Shown here in pieces: positions 26,435 to 34,343 of a stretch of 34,343 nt of DNA (its first letter is position 1; each line of letters starts with the position of its first letter). The translations under genes and the position numbers were made by a program. Under the pieces are notes generated by a model, which worked only from the letters and a program-made list of their open reading frames with translations, was not told where the DNA came from and ran no database searches. Origin of the DNA: Rhodopirellula sp. Its GTDB lineage: Bacteria > Planctomycetota > Planctomycetia > Pirellulales > Pirellulaceae. The stretch spans positions 6,521-40,863 of the forward strand of contig JAHELS010000034.1 in the NCBI GenBank assembly GCA_024644085.1. Reading direction: 5' to 3'.

Positions 26435-28261
26435 ATGAGTATCGCGGAATCTGTCCAAGAATCGCTTGCCGCCGTCGACAAAGCTGTCGCTGAATCCTCG
26501 CTGAGCCCGGCAGCCGGCGAAAACATCCGTGCATGGCTTACTGAAGATCGGTATCGCGATTATCGCGACGCGGTCAAAGAGCACGTTCGCGACGGCAAGT
26601 GGCAAGCACTCGACGACGCTTTTTGGACAATCATTCCGTTTGGTACCGGCGGACGCCGTGGCAGGATGTACCCGATCGGTTCCAACGCCATCAACGACCG
26701 AACGATCGGTGAAAGTGCGCAGGGGCTCGCCGATTATGTCGTCGAATACTATGGCGGGAAAAAAAATCTCGCCTGTGCCATCGCGTATGACACGCGTCAC
26801 AAATCGCGGCATTTCACAGAGTTATGCGCAGGCATCATGGTAGCCGCCGGAATCAAGGTCTATCTGCTCGATGACTATCGAGCGACGCCGCAGTTGTCGT
26901 TTGCCGTGCGCGAGAAGAACTGCCAATGCGGGATCATGGTGACGGCCAGTCATAACCCGCCGAGCGACAATGCAGTCAAGGTGTACTGGTCCAGCGGCGC
27001 GCAGATTCTGCCGCCGCACGACAAGGCAATCATCGAACGCGTGATGACCTGCCATGAAATCAAACACGTGCCGTTTGCCGAAGCACTCTCTGACGGACGG
27101 ATTGAAATCGTGACCAGGGAGATCGACAAGGCTTACATCAACGCGGCTTCGTTGTGCGCGTTTGAGGGTCCGCGTGACGCAAAGATTCTTTATTCACCGC
27201 TGCACGGTGTCGGTGCCGCAGCCGTCGTTCCGCTGCTCGAGCGCGACGGTTTCAAGGATGTCGAAGTTTACGGTCCTCACAAGAAACCAAGCGGTGATTT
27301 TCCAAACGTTCCGGGCCACGTCTCCAATCCGGAGAACAAGGCGATCTTCGATGAACCGATCAAGAGGGCACAGGAGACTTCCGCCGATTTGATCCTTGCC
27401 ACCGATCCCGACTGTGACCGCATCGGTTGTGCCGCCCCGATGACGCTCGATTCCAAAGGGCCCTGGCGAACGTTCACCGGCAACGAAATCGGCGCCATTC
27501 TTGCCGAATATGTTCTTTCGAAGCGGGCGGCGGCGGGATCATTGTCGCCCGATCATTTCGTGGTCAAGACGTTGGTGACCACTGAGTTGATCCGCCGCAT
27601 CGCCCAAGGCTACAACGTCCGCTGCATCGGCGATTTGCTGGTGGGATTCAAGTACATCGCCGAAGTCATCGACCGCGAGGGCCCCGAGAAATTCATCTAC
27701 GGAACCGAAGAGTCGCACGGCTATCTTGTCGGCCAATATTGCCGTGACAAAGATGGCGCGGTCGCCTGTATGTTAATGAGCGAACTTGCCGCCGAGTTGA
27801 AAAACGATCAGGTGTCGATGCACGACTACCTTTGTAACCTGCACCGAAAGCATGGTTACCACCGCGAGACGCTGATCAATCTTTTCATGGAAGGAAGCGA
27901 GGGAATGGCCGCCATGCAGCGTTTGATGAAGGCGTTTCGTGAATCACCGCCAAAACAGGTGGCGGGTATCAAGATCGCCAAGGTGCGTGACTATGGCCGT
28001 GGGACAACGACGACGCTCGCAAACGGAAATACCGAATCGCTTGAAGGTCCCAGCGGAGATTTGATCATCCTCGACCTCGCCGACGAGGGGAATTACGTGG
28101 CCGTTCGGCCCAGCGGGACCGAGCCCAAGATCAAGTTGTACGTCTTCACCCGGCTCTCGCCCGATGAATCTACCGATCTGGAGCGCGCGTCGCAAACATT
28201 GTCCTCGCGTCTGGAAGCACTTGAGAAGGACGTCCGCGAATACGCGCGGTTGAATTCCTAG
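26435..28261 (+). CDS. Phosphoglucomutase / phospho-sugar mutase
   Basis: Second alpha-D-phosphohexomutase, of the longer PgcA/PGM2-like type: 608 residues from the ATG at 26435 (MSIAESVQESL). The in-frame extension to 26330 overlaps the opposing gene's 5' end and is not credible. Motifs: FGTGGRRGRMYPIGSNAIN (69-87), TASHNPPSDNAVK with active Ser172, metal loop DPDCDR (324-329), TGNEIG (348-353), sugar loop EESHGY (425-430) and phosphate loop RPSGTEPK (558-565). It interconverts glucose-1-phosphate and glucose-6-phosphate or a related hexose or pentose phosphate, feeding glycogen and nucleotide-sugar synthesis. It is head-to-head with the GlmM-like gene. A strong REP-like hairpin follows about 37 nt after the stop. 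Confidence 0.92.
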   Translation: MSIAESVQESLAAVDKAVAESSLSPAAGENIRAWLTEDRYRDYRDAVKEHVRDGKWQALDDAFWTIIPFGTGGRRGRMYPIGSNAINDRTIGESAQGLADYVVEYYGGKKNLACAIAYDTRHKSRHFTELCAGIMVAAGIKVYLLDDYRATPQLSFAVREKNCQCGIMVTASHNPPSDNAVKVYWSSGAQILPPHDKAIIERVMTCHEIKHVPFAEALSDGRIEIVTREIDKAYINAASLCAFEGPRDAKILYSPLHGVGAAAVVPLLERDGFKDVEVYGPHKKPSGDFPNVPGHVSNPENKAIFDEPIKRAQETSADLILATDPDCDRIGCAAPMTLDSKGPWRTFTGNEIGAILAEYVLSKRAAAGSLSPDHFVVKTLVTTELIRRIAQGYNVRCIGDLLVGFKYIAEVIDREGPEKFIYGTEESHGYLVGQYCRDKDGAVACMLMSELAAELKNDQVSMHDYLCNLHRKHGYHRETLINLFMEGSEGMAAMQRLMKAFRESPPKQVAGIKIAKVRDYGRGTTTTLANGNTESLEGPSGDLIILDLADEGNYVAVRPSGTEPKIKLYVFTRLSPDESTDLERASQTLSSRLEALEKDVREYARLNS

Positions 28262-28297
28262 CTGGACAGCACCAATTCTCATACGAGCGAAAGCTTC

Positions 28298-28375
28298 GTA
28301 GGCCGGACCGAGCGTTGCGAGTTCCGGCATTGTGTGAGGTGATCGCCGGAACTCGCGAAGCTCGGTCCGGCCTAC
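28298..28375. repeat. REP-like long imperfect palindrome
   Basis: Two 31-nt arms (28298-28328 and 28345-28375) match as an inverted repeat at 29 of 31 positions around a 16-nt loop, with outer core GTAGGCCGGACCGAGC and its complement. It lies just downstream of the mutase stop. The GC-rich arms, size and position match REP/BIME-type elements, and similar GTAGGCCGGACC-type repeats are remembered from Rhodopirellula-like genomes (not searched). It may also protect or end the mutase mRNA, although no T tract follows. Confidence 0.8.
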
Positions 28376-28486
28376 CCTGCGCCGAGTTCCCTCTCCCGCA
28401 ACTTGACCCTTGTGCATGAGTGTCGGGCCTAACGGCTTAGATTCAGACGCGGGGCCTGGCGGTGGATGCGTGCGAGCGATCACGTA

Positions 28487-29047
28487 TCAACGTGTCACCA
28501 AAAAATGGCCGATCGCTCCCTGCAACACCAGCACCGCCGCAAGCGAAACCGCACTGATCCAATAGTTCCGACTTGTCATGGTTTCGGTCTCGCCCGACAT
28601 CAGATCGATGCACGATTTGCGAAACCCGACATAGCCAACAACAAGCGGAATCGCCGAGATCGCAATCAGTGCCATCGGGTGCGTGCCGGCGTCGACCATC
28701 TTGGAACTGTCCAATTCCGCATCGCCGGCAAAGTAACCCAAAATCAAATAGGCGGCGTTGGCCAGCAGCGAGAACCAGGCGATGAACCAGATCGCCGGTC
28801 GACGAATCAGCATCGCGGCGGCTATCGGAACGACGCAGCTCAATACCGGACCTGCCCAAAGCGTGACCATTGGATGCTTATCATGGAGATACAAGCTGTG
28901 CGGCAAGTGCCAGGGTCGCAATTCCAATCGGCTCACGGTCGCTCCGCTGAGAACGCCACCGATGACATGCCCAAGTTCGTGAGTGAGGGTCATCACGACC
29001 CATGCCCACAGCGACCAGAGAATGAGTGTTTGGTATCGACGCGTCAT
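28487..29047 (-). CDS. M50-like membrane zinc metalloprotease
   Basis: A 186-residue multi-helix membrane protein. The first transmembrane helix contains HELGH (23-27), a HExxH zinc site embedded in the membrane, as in M50/site-2-protease-like families. A later helix (about 87-105, FSLLANAAYLILGYF) is followed by AGDAELDS, which could supply the third ligand region, though the classic NxxPxxxLDG motif is not present. Other helices lie around 58-80, 123-142 and 161-180. It is shorter than RseP-type proteases and lacks a PDZ domain. No substrate or regulatory partner is encoded nearby. It lies downstream of the RRM gene on the same strand, beyond a strong terminator, so it is probably transcribed separately. 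Confidence 0.72.
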   Translation of the reverse strand: MTRRYQTLILWSLWAWVVMTLTHELGHVIGGVLSGATVSRLELRPWHLPHSLYLHDKHPMVTLWAGPVLSCVVPIAAAMLIRRPAIWFIAWFSLLANAAYLILGYFAGDAELDSSKMVDAGTHPMALIAISAIPLVVGYVGFRKSCIDLMSGETETMTSRNYWISAVSLAAVLVLQGAIGHFLVTR

Positions 29048-29078
29048 GCCGTCATCTTAGCCACCGGCGTGCGACAAC

Positions 29079-29109
29079 AAAAAAAGGGACAAGCAACCTG
29101 CTTGTCCCT
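29079..29109 (-). terminator. Intrinsic terminator after the RRM gene
   Basis: A perfect 11-bp stem (29085-29095 with 29099-29109) and a 3-nt loop are followed on the minus strand by seven T residues (complement of 29079-29085). It sits 60 nt after the RRM stop and before the M50-like gene. Confidence 0.9.
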
Positions 29110-29168
29110 CAAACGCTTCGATTGAACGATCGACCACGGAGTGATCAAAGTTCGCGGTTCATCGCCGC

Positions 29169-29519
29169 CTAATAGCGACGGTCTCCACCACGACCTCCGC
29201 CACCTCCGCCACCACCGTATCCACCGCGACCGCCGCCGCCGCCGCCACCGCCGCCGCCACCGGCGCCACGCGGGGCACGAGGACGTGCTTCATTGACCGT
29301 TACGTTACGGCCGCAAATCGCCGCACCGTCAAGATTCTCGATCGCTTCCTTGGCCTGCTCTCCGTCGGACATTTCGACAAAGGCAAAACCTCTCGATCTC
29401 CCCGTTTCACGGTCTTGAATGATGTTGACCGATGTTACTTCTCCAAACTGCTCAAACGCCGAGCGAACGTCGTCGTCAGCAGCCGTGAAAGAGAGGTTCC
29501 CTACGTAAATATTCGTCAC
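29169..29519 (-). CDS. Glycine-rich RRM RNA-binding protein
   Basis: Single RNA-recognition-motif protein, 116 residues from the GTG at 29519, which gives the typical start MTNIYVGNLSF. The frame extends to 29612 with an N-terminal part that does not look like the family. RNP2 is IYVGNL (4-9) and RNP1 is RGFAFVEM (43-50), both with the aromatic residues that stack on RNA. The tail (about 85-116) is nearly all glycine with RGG-type arginines, ending DRRY. This matches cyanobacterial Rbp and plant glycine-rich RNA-binding proteins, some of which are cold-induced. Likely role: single-stranded RNA binding or chaperoning. It is monocistronic, with a clear terminator. Planctomycete homologues are known, but their function is not settled. 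Confidence 0.88.
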   Translation of the reverse strand: MTNIYVGNLSFTAADDDVRSAFEQFGEVTSVNIIQDRETGRSRGFAFVEMSDGEQAKEAIENLDGAAICGRNVTVNEARPRAPRGAGGGGGGGGGGGRGGYGGGGGGGGRGGDRRY

Positions 29520-29961
29520 AAAACTAACCCTACTAGCTGCCACCAATGAGACCACTTGTCCCGAACACCTGCCGACCAAATGGAAAGAAGACGGTCCAAA
29601 CCGTTGGCGCAAGGCAGGGCTGGTAGCCCAATAACCAGCAAGAGCGTGACAGAGTGACGCGGGGGAGTCAATCCTGCATGAATGGGCGGTATGGAAAAAT
29701 TAATCGTCGATGGAGGACCGTCCGCGATTGATCGATGCGATGCTCGCGTTTTCCTGCGAAATACCAGCGTTCTGAGCCGCTGCGTGAGCGACCCCGGGAT
29801 TCCGGACGCGGGGCTCTGGCCTATTTTTCGGACCCCAGAGTCCTCGATCCAGCACCGTGGCAGGGCAGCTGCAAGCTGACGGCGAGCAGTCAAGGGATTG
29901 GATTACAATCTTTGCCTGCCTTCTTTCCTCCCCACCCCCAACGCCCCAACGGTCTTCGATC
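29520..29961. other. Divergent intergenic region RRM gene / DUF1080 gene
   Basis: A stretch of 442 nt with no convincing gene. Open frames crossing it lack starts or family resemblance. A TACAAT -10-like hexamer at 29904-29909 (plus strand, upstream of the DUF1080 gene) has no recognisable -35. The AT-rich patch near 29694-29705 could belong to the RRM promoter. The long upstream region leaves room for a 5' leader on the RRM mRNA, but no clear structure was identified. Confidence 0.4.
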
Positions 29962-31290
29962 ATGATCTCGTTTCGCATCCATCTCCTTTCAATTGCCGGT
30001 CTCCTGCTTGCGACCAGCCCGTTAGCCGCGCAGCAACCGCCGGCCGGATTTGAGTTCATCTTTGACGGCAAGTCGCTTGACCGATGGCATGCACGCCCCC
30101 ACTTCGACCCCGCACGCCTTGAGGCGATGCCCGACGACCAGCGGCGCGAAAAGCTCGATGAATGGATGGCCGACGCGAAAAAGCATTGGTCGATCGAGAA
30201 GGGTGAGTTGGTCAATGACGGGCAGGGCGCGTACCTGGTCACAAACCGTGATTACACCGATTACGAATTACGTCTCGAATACAAAACGGTACCGCGGGCC
30301 GACAGCGGGATCTATCTGAAAGGGACCCCTCAAGTTCAGATCTGGGATTACACCGACCCGAGCAAGTTCAATATCGGCGCCGATCTCGGCAGCGGTGGTT
30401 TGTGGAATAACAGTCCTGGTGCACCGGGCAAAGACCCGTTTGTGCTGGCCGACAAACCTCTGGGGCAATGGAATCAATTCCACATCCGCCAGGTCGGCGC
30501 GCGGACGACCGTCTTCTTGAATGACATTCTGATCGTCGATAATGCGATCATGGAAAACTTCTGGGACCGCGGAGCACCGCTTTTCCGCTCCGGTCCCATC
30601 GAATTGCAAACGCACGGTGGCGAAATCCGATGGCGGAATATCTGCGTCAAAGAACTTTCCCCGAAGGAAGCCAACGCGGTACTGCAAGATCACCAGGGAC
30701 AGGCTTTCACGCCGCTGTTCAACGGCGAAAACCTCAGCGGTTGGCAGGGGAGCGTCGAGAATTATGAAGTTGTTGACGGTGCGATCCGCTGTAAAGAAGG
30801 CAAAGGCGGAATGCTGTTGACCAAAGACGAGTATGCAAACTTTATCGTGAGATTGGAGTTTCGATTGCCTCCCGGTGGTAACAATGGATTGGCGATTCGC
30901 TCGCCCGGAGACGGGGATCCAGCATACGCGGCAATGTGTGAATTACAGGTCCTCGATTCCGAGCACCCTAAATATGCCAAACTGGATGCTCGCCAATATC
31001 ACGGTAGCGCCTACGGAATGGCCGCGGCGCACCGTGGCTTCCTGAGGGACGCAGGTGAGTGGAACTTTCAACAGGTCACCGTCGACAGCAGCACCATCAA
31101 GGTCGAGCTCAATGGCAATCTGATACTCGACACGGATCTAAACGAAGTCACCCAGTACATGGCGGATCGGCCGCACGAGGGCAAAGATCGCACCTCGGGG
31201 TTCTTTGGATTCGCCGGTCACAACGACCCCGTTGAATTCCGAAACATCAGCATCCGAGTCTTGCCGGATACCGAGGTGCCGAAGAAATGA
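29962..31290 (+). CDS. Exported protein with two DUF1080 (3-keto-disaccharide hydrolase-like) domains
   Basis: A 442-residue protein from the ATG at 29962, where a signal peptide begins (MISFRIHLLSIAGLLLATSPLAA-QQ). The in-frame extension to 29857 has no support. Two concanavalin-like DUF1080 domains are in tandem. The first (about 28-230) opens with GFEFIFDGKSLDRW and contains YELRLEYKTVPRADSGIYLKG. The second (about 238-438) opens FTPLFNGENLSGWQG and contains IVRLEFRLPPGGNNGLAIRSP and ends GFFGFAGHNDPVEFRNISI. Characterised members act on 3-keto-glycosides, and the family is hugely expanded in planctomycetes. It fits, at a distance, with the Gfo/Idh/MocA and ThuA genes at 12-17 kb. A DUF1579 gene follows after 93 nt. 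Confidence 0.88.
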   Translation: MISFRIHLLSIAGLLLATSPLAAQQPPAGFEFIFDGKSLDRWHARPHFDPARLEAMPDDQRREKLDEWMADAKKHWSIEKGELVNDGQGAYLVTNRDYTDYELRLEYKTVPRADSGIYLKGTPQVQIWDYTDPSKFNIGADLGSGGLWNNSPGAPGKDPFVLADKPLGQWNQFHIRQVGARTTVFLNDILIVDNAIMENFWDRGAPLFRSGPIELQTHGGEIRWRNICVKELSPKEANAVLQDHQGQAFTPLFNGENLSGWQGSVENYEVVDGAIRCKEGKGGMLLTKDEYANFIVRLEFRLPPGGNNGLAIRSPGDGDPAYAAMCELQVLDSEHPKYAKLDARQYHGSAYGMAAAHRGFLRDAGEWNFQQVTVDSSTIKVELNGNLILDTDLNEVTQYMADRPHEGKDRTSGFFGFAGHNDPVEFRNISIRVLPDTEVPKK

Positions 31291-31383
31291 ATCATCGTTG
31301 GTTGGCGTGCGTGGAGAGATCGAATCTCGTAGAATCACGATTCGCGACTACCGCTCGCCTTATCCCAATCCCAGGTGCATTTG

Positions 31384-31911
31384 ATGATACGACTCTTCTG
31401 TTTGGCGTTCGCCTTCTTGTTCACATCGACCGCAGCTGCCCAGTCGATTCCAACGACCGAGCCGGCTGAAGAACACAAATTGCTGCAAAAAGATGTCGGC
31501 CAATGGACCGGCACGATGAAGATGGCCGGCCCCGATGGCCAGCCGATGGAATTGCCGGTCACCGAGACCAACACGTCGTTCGGAAACGACTTGTGGGTAT
31601 TGACCGAGTTTTCGGCCGGACCGTTCCAGGGGCGGGGGCAATACGGCTATGACACCAGGAAAAAGAAATACATCGGCACCTGGATCGACAACTCCATTGC
31701 CCACATGAGCATGATGGAGGGGGAATACGACAAATCGAAAAAAGCGATGGTGATGATGATGAAGGGGATCGATCACGCCACTGGGGAGCCGCAGGAGATG
31801 AAAACCGTGACCACTTGGGAAGGTGATGACAAGCGTCATTTCGTCATGTACGCGAAGAATGGGGACCAGTGGCAGGAGTCGTTTGAGATCCACTACGAGC
31901 GAAAGAAATAA
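31384..31911 (+). CDS. Exported DUF1579 family protein
   Basis: A 175-residue protein from the ATG at 31384 (MIRLFCLAFAFLFTSTAAA-QS); a GTG three codons earlier is also in frame. After the signal peptide, the rest is one DUF1579 beta-barrel-like domain with EHKLLQKDVGQWTGTMKM near the start, FSAGPFQGRGQYGYD and YIGTWIDNS in the middle, and a basic C-terminus. Biochemical function of the family is unknown. It probably shares a transcript with the DUF1080 gene 93 nt upstream. A stem-loop without a T tract follows the stop (31913-31946). Confidence 0.83.
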   Translation: MIRLFCLAFAFLFTSTAAAQSIPTTEPAEEHKLLQKDVGQWTGTMKMAGPDGQPMELPVTETNTSFGNDLWVLTEFSAGPFQGRGQYGYDTRKKKYIGTWIDNSIAHMSMMEGEYDKSKKAMVMMMKGIDHATGEPQEMKTVTTWEGDDKRHFVMYAKNGDQWQESFEIHYERKK

Positions 31912-32202
31912 AGCTCCCGCTGGACCGTCCCCATGGCCGTGGGAGCGTGATCCAGTTCAAATCCGGCCTGCGAGCGGGCAATTTGGAAGGTTTTTACCAG
32001 TCGATAGCCAATGGCTCGTCAGGCGTCGAAAAATTCGGATGGATTCGGCATGGAAAAGAGGCGCGCCGACGAAAAACCTGCGTCTTGCAATCATTGTCGT
32101 TCCGAAGATGCGGCATTTCGCGACAGATCGGAAATGGTGTGGACATCTCGGTATTCTTATGCCGATCCACCTTGCTGACCGCTAATGCGAGTCTAAAATC
32201 AT
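31912..32202. other. Gene-free region after the DUF1579 gene
   Basis: No ORF here looks real. The start holds a stem-loop with arms GCTCCC (31913-31918) and GGGAGC (31941-31946), a possible weak terminator. The end holds a possible promoter for the candidate RNA: TTGCTG (32172-32177), 16 nt, TAAAAT (32194-32199). Nothing else was recognised. Confidence 0.5.
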
Positions 32203-32413
32203 GGTGTGGGATTTGAATAAAACCCGCACCAGCTTCGGTCTTCCAATTATCGGCAGAGGGATCATTTACAGGGTTCGCCTAAGTCATCCAAAGGCTCGTG
32301 CAGTAGCACGCTGAGACTTTCGCGTTTCTCCCAGCGGCTCCATTTTGCCGCCGACTGATCGAAGCATCCATATAGCCGGTCGACAGCCCTCAGGGGTGTC
32401 GACCGGTTTTTTT
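32203..32413 (+). ncRNA. Candidate small structured RNA with its own promoter and terminator
   Basis: A segment of about 210 nt with no credible ORF. A -10-like TAAAAT (32194-32199) with a weak -35 (TTGCTG) sits just upstream. The segment opens with a stem-loop (32203-32210 pairing with 32223-32230, one G-U pair, 12-nt loop). It contains further short hairpins (CGTGC/GCACG at 32297-32310; GCGGC/GCCGC at 32334-32351) and ends in a strong intrinsic terminator. The nearest upstream plus-strand gene stops about 460 nt before that terminator. It does not show the consensus cores I know for tmRNA, SRP RNA or RNase P RNA. Existence as an RNA is inference. Confidence 0.4.
32376..32413 (+). terminator. 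Strong orphan intrinsic terminator
   Basis: A 10-bp perfect stem (32376-32385 with 32397-32406), with a further three C-G pairs inside it, is followed by seven T residues and a C on the plus strand. The minus-strand side has no T tract, so it acts on plus-strand transcripts even though no plus-strand gene immediately precedes it. It lies 13 nt from the stop of the opposing acs gene. Confidence 0.88.
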
Positions 32414-32425
32414 CTGCGCTGATCG

Positions 32426-34343
32426 CTATTCGTCTTCACCCAGTTTTGCAAGCACCGAATAATCTTCGAGCGTCGATGTGTCACCGACGATTTCGTTACC
32501 TGAGGCAATATCGCGTAGCAATCGTCGCATGATCTTGCCGCTGCGAGTTTTCGGCAACGTGGCGGCGAATCGCAAATCATCCGGCTGCGCGAGCGCACCG
32601 ATCTGCTTGCGGACGTGTTGCCGCAGCTCTTTTCGCAGTTCCTCGTTTGGTTCCCGATCGCGGATGGTCACGAACGCCGCAATCGCCTGGCCCTTGAGAT
32701 CGTCTGGTCGACCGACGACGGCTGCTTCGCAAACCGCATCGTGGCTGACCAGGGCGCTCTCGACTTCGATGGTGCTGAGCCGGTGACCGGACACGTTGAT
32801 CACATCGTCGATGCGGCCCATGATCCAGTAATAACCGTCCCCGTCCTGGCGCGCATTGTCACCCGTCAAATACATGCCGGGGATGGTCGACCAGTATTGA
32901 TCCACGTATCGCTGTTCGTCTCCCCAAATCCCGCGTAGCATTCCCGGCCAAGGCTCGGCGATGCAAAGCATGCCGCCGTGATTCGGTTCCACGGGTGTTC
33001 CCGATTCGTCGACGATTTTCGGGACGACGCCTGGAAGCGGACGCGTGCAGGAACCAGGCTTGGTCGCGATAATTCCCGGCAGCGGGCTCATCATGATGCC
33101 GCCCGTTTCGGTTTGCCACCAGGTATCGACAATCGGGCATCGCTCGCCACCGATCTTCTTGTGGTACCACATCCAGGCTTCCGGATTGATTCCTTCGCCC
33201 ACGCTGCCGAGCAGTCTCAAACTCGACAAGTCATGTTTCTCGACGTGCTCGTCGCCCCATTTAATAAAAGCGCGAATGGCGGTCGGCGCCGTATACAGAA
33301 TCGTCACCTTGTATTTTTCGACCAATTCCCAGAATCGGTCTTCGGCCGGATGATTCGGCGCGCCTTCGTACATGAGGCACGTTGCCCCGGCCGAGAACGG
33401 TCCGTAGACAACGTAGCTGTGCCCGGTAATCCATCCGCAGTCGGCCGTGCACCAGAAAATATCGTCGTCGCGATGGTCAAAGACCCATTGAAACGTTCGC
33501 TTCGCCCACAGGTTGTAGCCGGCCGTCGTGTGGCGGATTCCCTTCGGCTTTCCCGTGCTGCCGGATGTATACAGGATGAACAGTGACGCTTCGCTGTCGA
33601 GCGGCAGAGCGGGCAGGTCGCCGGTTTGCTTCTCGACGATGTCATCCCACCAGACGTCGCGTCCCTCGGTCATCGGAACCCCCTCCTGGCCGACCCGGCG
33701 AAGCACCAGGCATTTCTCGACCGTCGGTGATTTCTCCAACGCCTCGTCAACCGTCTCTTTGAGAGGCAACACCTTGCCGCGACGGTGTAAACCATCCGAC
33801 GTGATCACAAGCTTGGCACCCGCGTCGTTGTTTCGATCAGCAATCGATTCGGCGCTGAAACCGGCAAAGATGACCGAGTGAACAGCCCCGATCCGGGCAC
33901 AGGCAAGCATGGCGATCGCCAATTCGGGGGTCATCGGCATGTAAATGCTGACGACATCGCCCGTGGAAACCCCGAGTTCGAGGAGTGCCGCGGCGCACTT
34001 GGCCACCTCGGTGCGCAGTTCCGCGTACGTCAAGATGCGTGCGTCGCCCGGCTCGCCTTCCCAGATGATCGCCGTCTTGTCGCCGCGCCCCGCTTCGATG
34101 TGCCGATCAAGGCAATTGTAGCTGGCGTTTGTCTTTCCTCCGACAAACCACTCGGCGTTGGGAGGATTCCAGCGACAAACCTCGTTGAACGGTTCGAACC
34201 AATGAAGATGCTCACGGGCCTCGTCACCCCAGTACCCGTCTCGATCTTCGATAGCCCGCCGATACGCTTCGTCGTACTGCTGCATCGACGAGAACACCGC
34301 TTTCTCGGTGAACTCGGCCGGCGGCGGAAAGCTGCGGTCTTCG
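32426..34343 (-). CDS. acs: Acetyl-CoA synthetase (5' end beyond window)
   Basis: AMP-forming acetate-CoA ligase: acetate + ATP + CoA to acetyl-CoA + AMP + PPi, cytosolic. Visible motifs: AMP-binding loop [19 protein letters not shown], the [23 protein letters not shown] hinge region, [17 protein letters not shown], and the C-terminal [11 protein letters not shown], whose lysine is the known acetylation-control site. An in-frame start exists at 34297. However, the frame stays open to the window edge and encodes [19 protein letters not shown], which is normal N-terminal acs sequence, so the gene is truncated by the window. About 638 residues are visible; the full enzyme is usually around 650. 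It converges on the candidate RNA and its terminator. Confidence 0.95.
   Translation of the reverse strand, partial: EDRSFPPPAEFTEKAVFSSMQQYDEAYRRAIEDRDGYWGDEAREHLHWFEPFNEVCRWNPPNAEWFVGGKTNASYNCLDRHIEAGRGDKTAIIWEGEPGDARILTYAELRTEVAKCAAALLELGVSTGDVVSIYMPMTPELAIAMLACARIGAVHSVIFAGFSAESIADRNNDAGAKLVITSDGLHRRGKVLPLKETVDEALEKSPTVEKCLVLRRVGQEGVPMTEGRDVWWDDIVEKQTGDLPALPLDSEASLFILYTSGSTGKPKGIRHTTAGYNLWAKRTFQWVFDHRDDDIFWCTADCGWITGHSYVVYGPFSAGATCLMYEGAPNHPAEDRFWELVEKYKVTILYTAPTAIRAFIKWGDEHVEKHDLSSLRLLGSVGEGINPEAWMWYHKKIGGERCPIVDTWWQTETGGIMMSPLPGIIATKPGSCTRPLPGVVPKIVDESGTPVEPNHGGMLCIAEPWPGMLRGIWGDEQRYVDQYWSTIPGMYLTGDNARQDGDGYYWIMGRIDDVINVSGHRLSTIEVESALVSHDAVCEAAVVGRPDDLKGQAIAAFVTIRDREPNEELRKELRQHVRKQIGALAQPDDLRFAATLPKTRSGKIMRRLLRDIASGNEIVGDTSTLEDYSVLAKLGEDE

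Noticed and set aside
32260-32300. A GGGTTCG stretch that could be a tRNA T-arm
   Set aside because: No flanking acceptor, D or anticodon arms fold around it and no CCA-proximal pairing exists.

Overview
The window reads as chromosomal DNA of a planctomycete, most likely from the Pirellulales/Rhodopirellula side. This is inferred from content, not from a database search. The diagnostic families are: a ThuA / membrane-bound-dehydrogenase / HEAT / cytochrome c fusion, proteins with SHD1 domains, DUF1080 proteins, an exported sulfatase, an XylR-like regulator (LacI-type sensor plus AraC helix-turn-helix), an exported neutral-ceramidase-like protein and a glycine-rich RRM protein. Gene density is ordinary. 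No phage, transposase, integrase or CRISPR array was seen.

Layout. Positions 1-150 hold a repeat-rich, inverted-repeat block. 197-1218 is a two-gene operon (2OG-Fe(II) oxygenase and Rieske ferredoxin, overlapping by 4 nt). 1305-1649 (-) is a small exported His/Tyr/Gly-rich protein. 1892-6629 (-) is a heat-shock pair, dnaK then clpB, with an intrinsic terminator between them. A 447-nt divergent spacer with two TGTCAA/TTGACA palindromes separates dnaK from pheA (7077-8168). A polytopic membrane protein (8271-9146, -) follows. 9282-17639 looks like a carbohydrate locus: exported sulfatase, XylR-like regulator, Gfo/Idh/MocA oxidoreductase and the giant ThuA-dehydrogenase-cytochrome c protein. A dihydroorotate-dehydrogenase-like flavoprotein follows 19 nt later.

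18974-22215 carries two exported SHD1-domain proteins. Next come nusB (-), a ceramidase-like hydrolase with a C-terminal LamG-like domain, and two head-to-head alpha-D-phosphohexomutases (24972-28261). After these are a REP-like hairpin, an M50-like membrane metalloprotease (-), an RRM RNA-binding protein with a clear terminator (-), a double-DUF1080 protein, a DUF1579 protein, a gene-free stretch ending in a strong orphan terminator (candidate small RNA), and acetyl-CoA synthetase (-), which runs off the right edge.

How the genes may work together: the housekeeping genes (dnaK, clpB, pheA, nusB, phosphohexomutases, acs) are ordinary. The accessory theme is extracytoplasmic breakdown of sulfated or oxidised carbohydrate. 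Gfo/Idh/MocA, ThuA and DUF1080 are all families linked to 3-keto-sugar chemistry. I found no clear-cut new defence or mobile system. The best candidates for something undescribed are the fusion protein with its oxidoreductase neighbour, the oxygenase-Rieske pair, the candidate RNA at about 32203-32413, and the twin palindromes upstream of dnaK/pheA.
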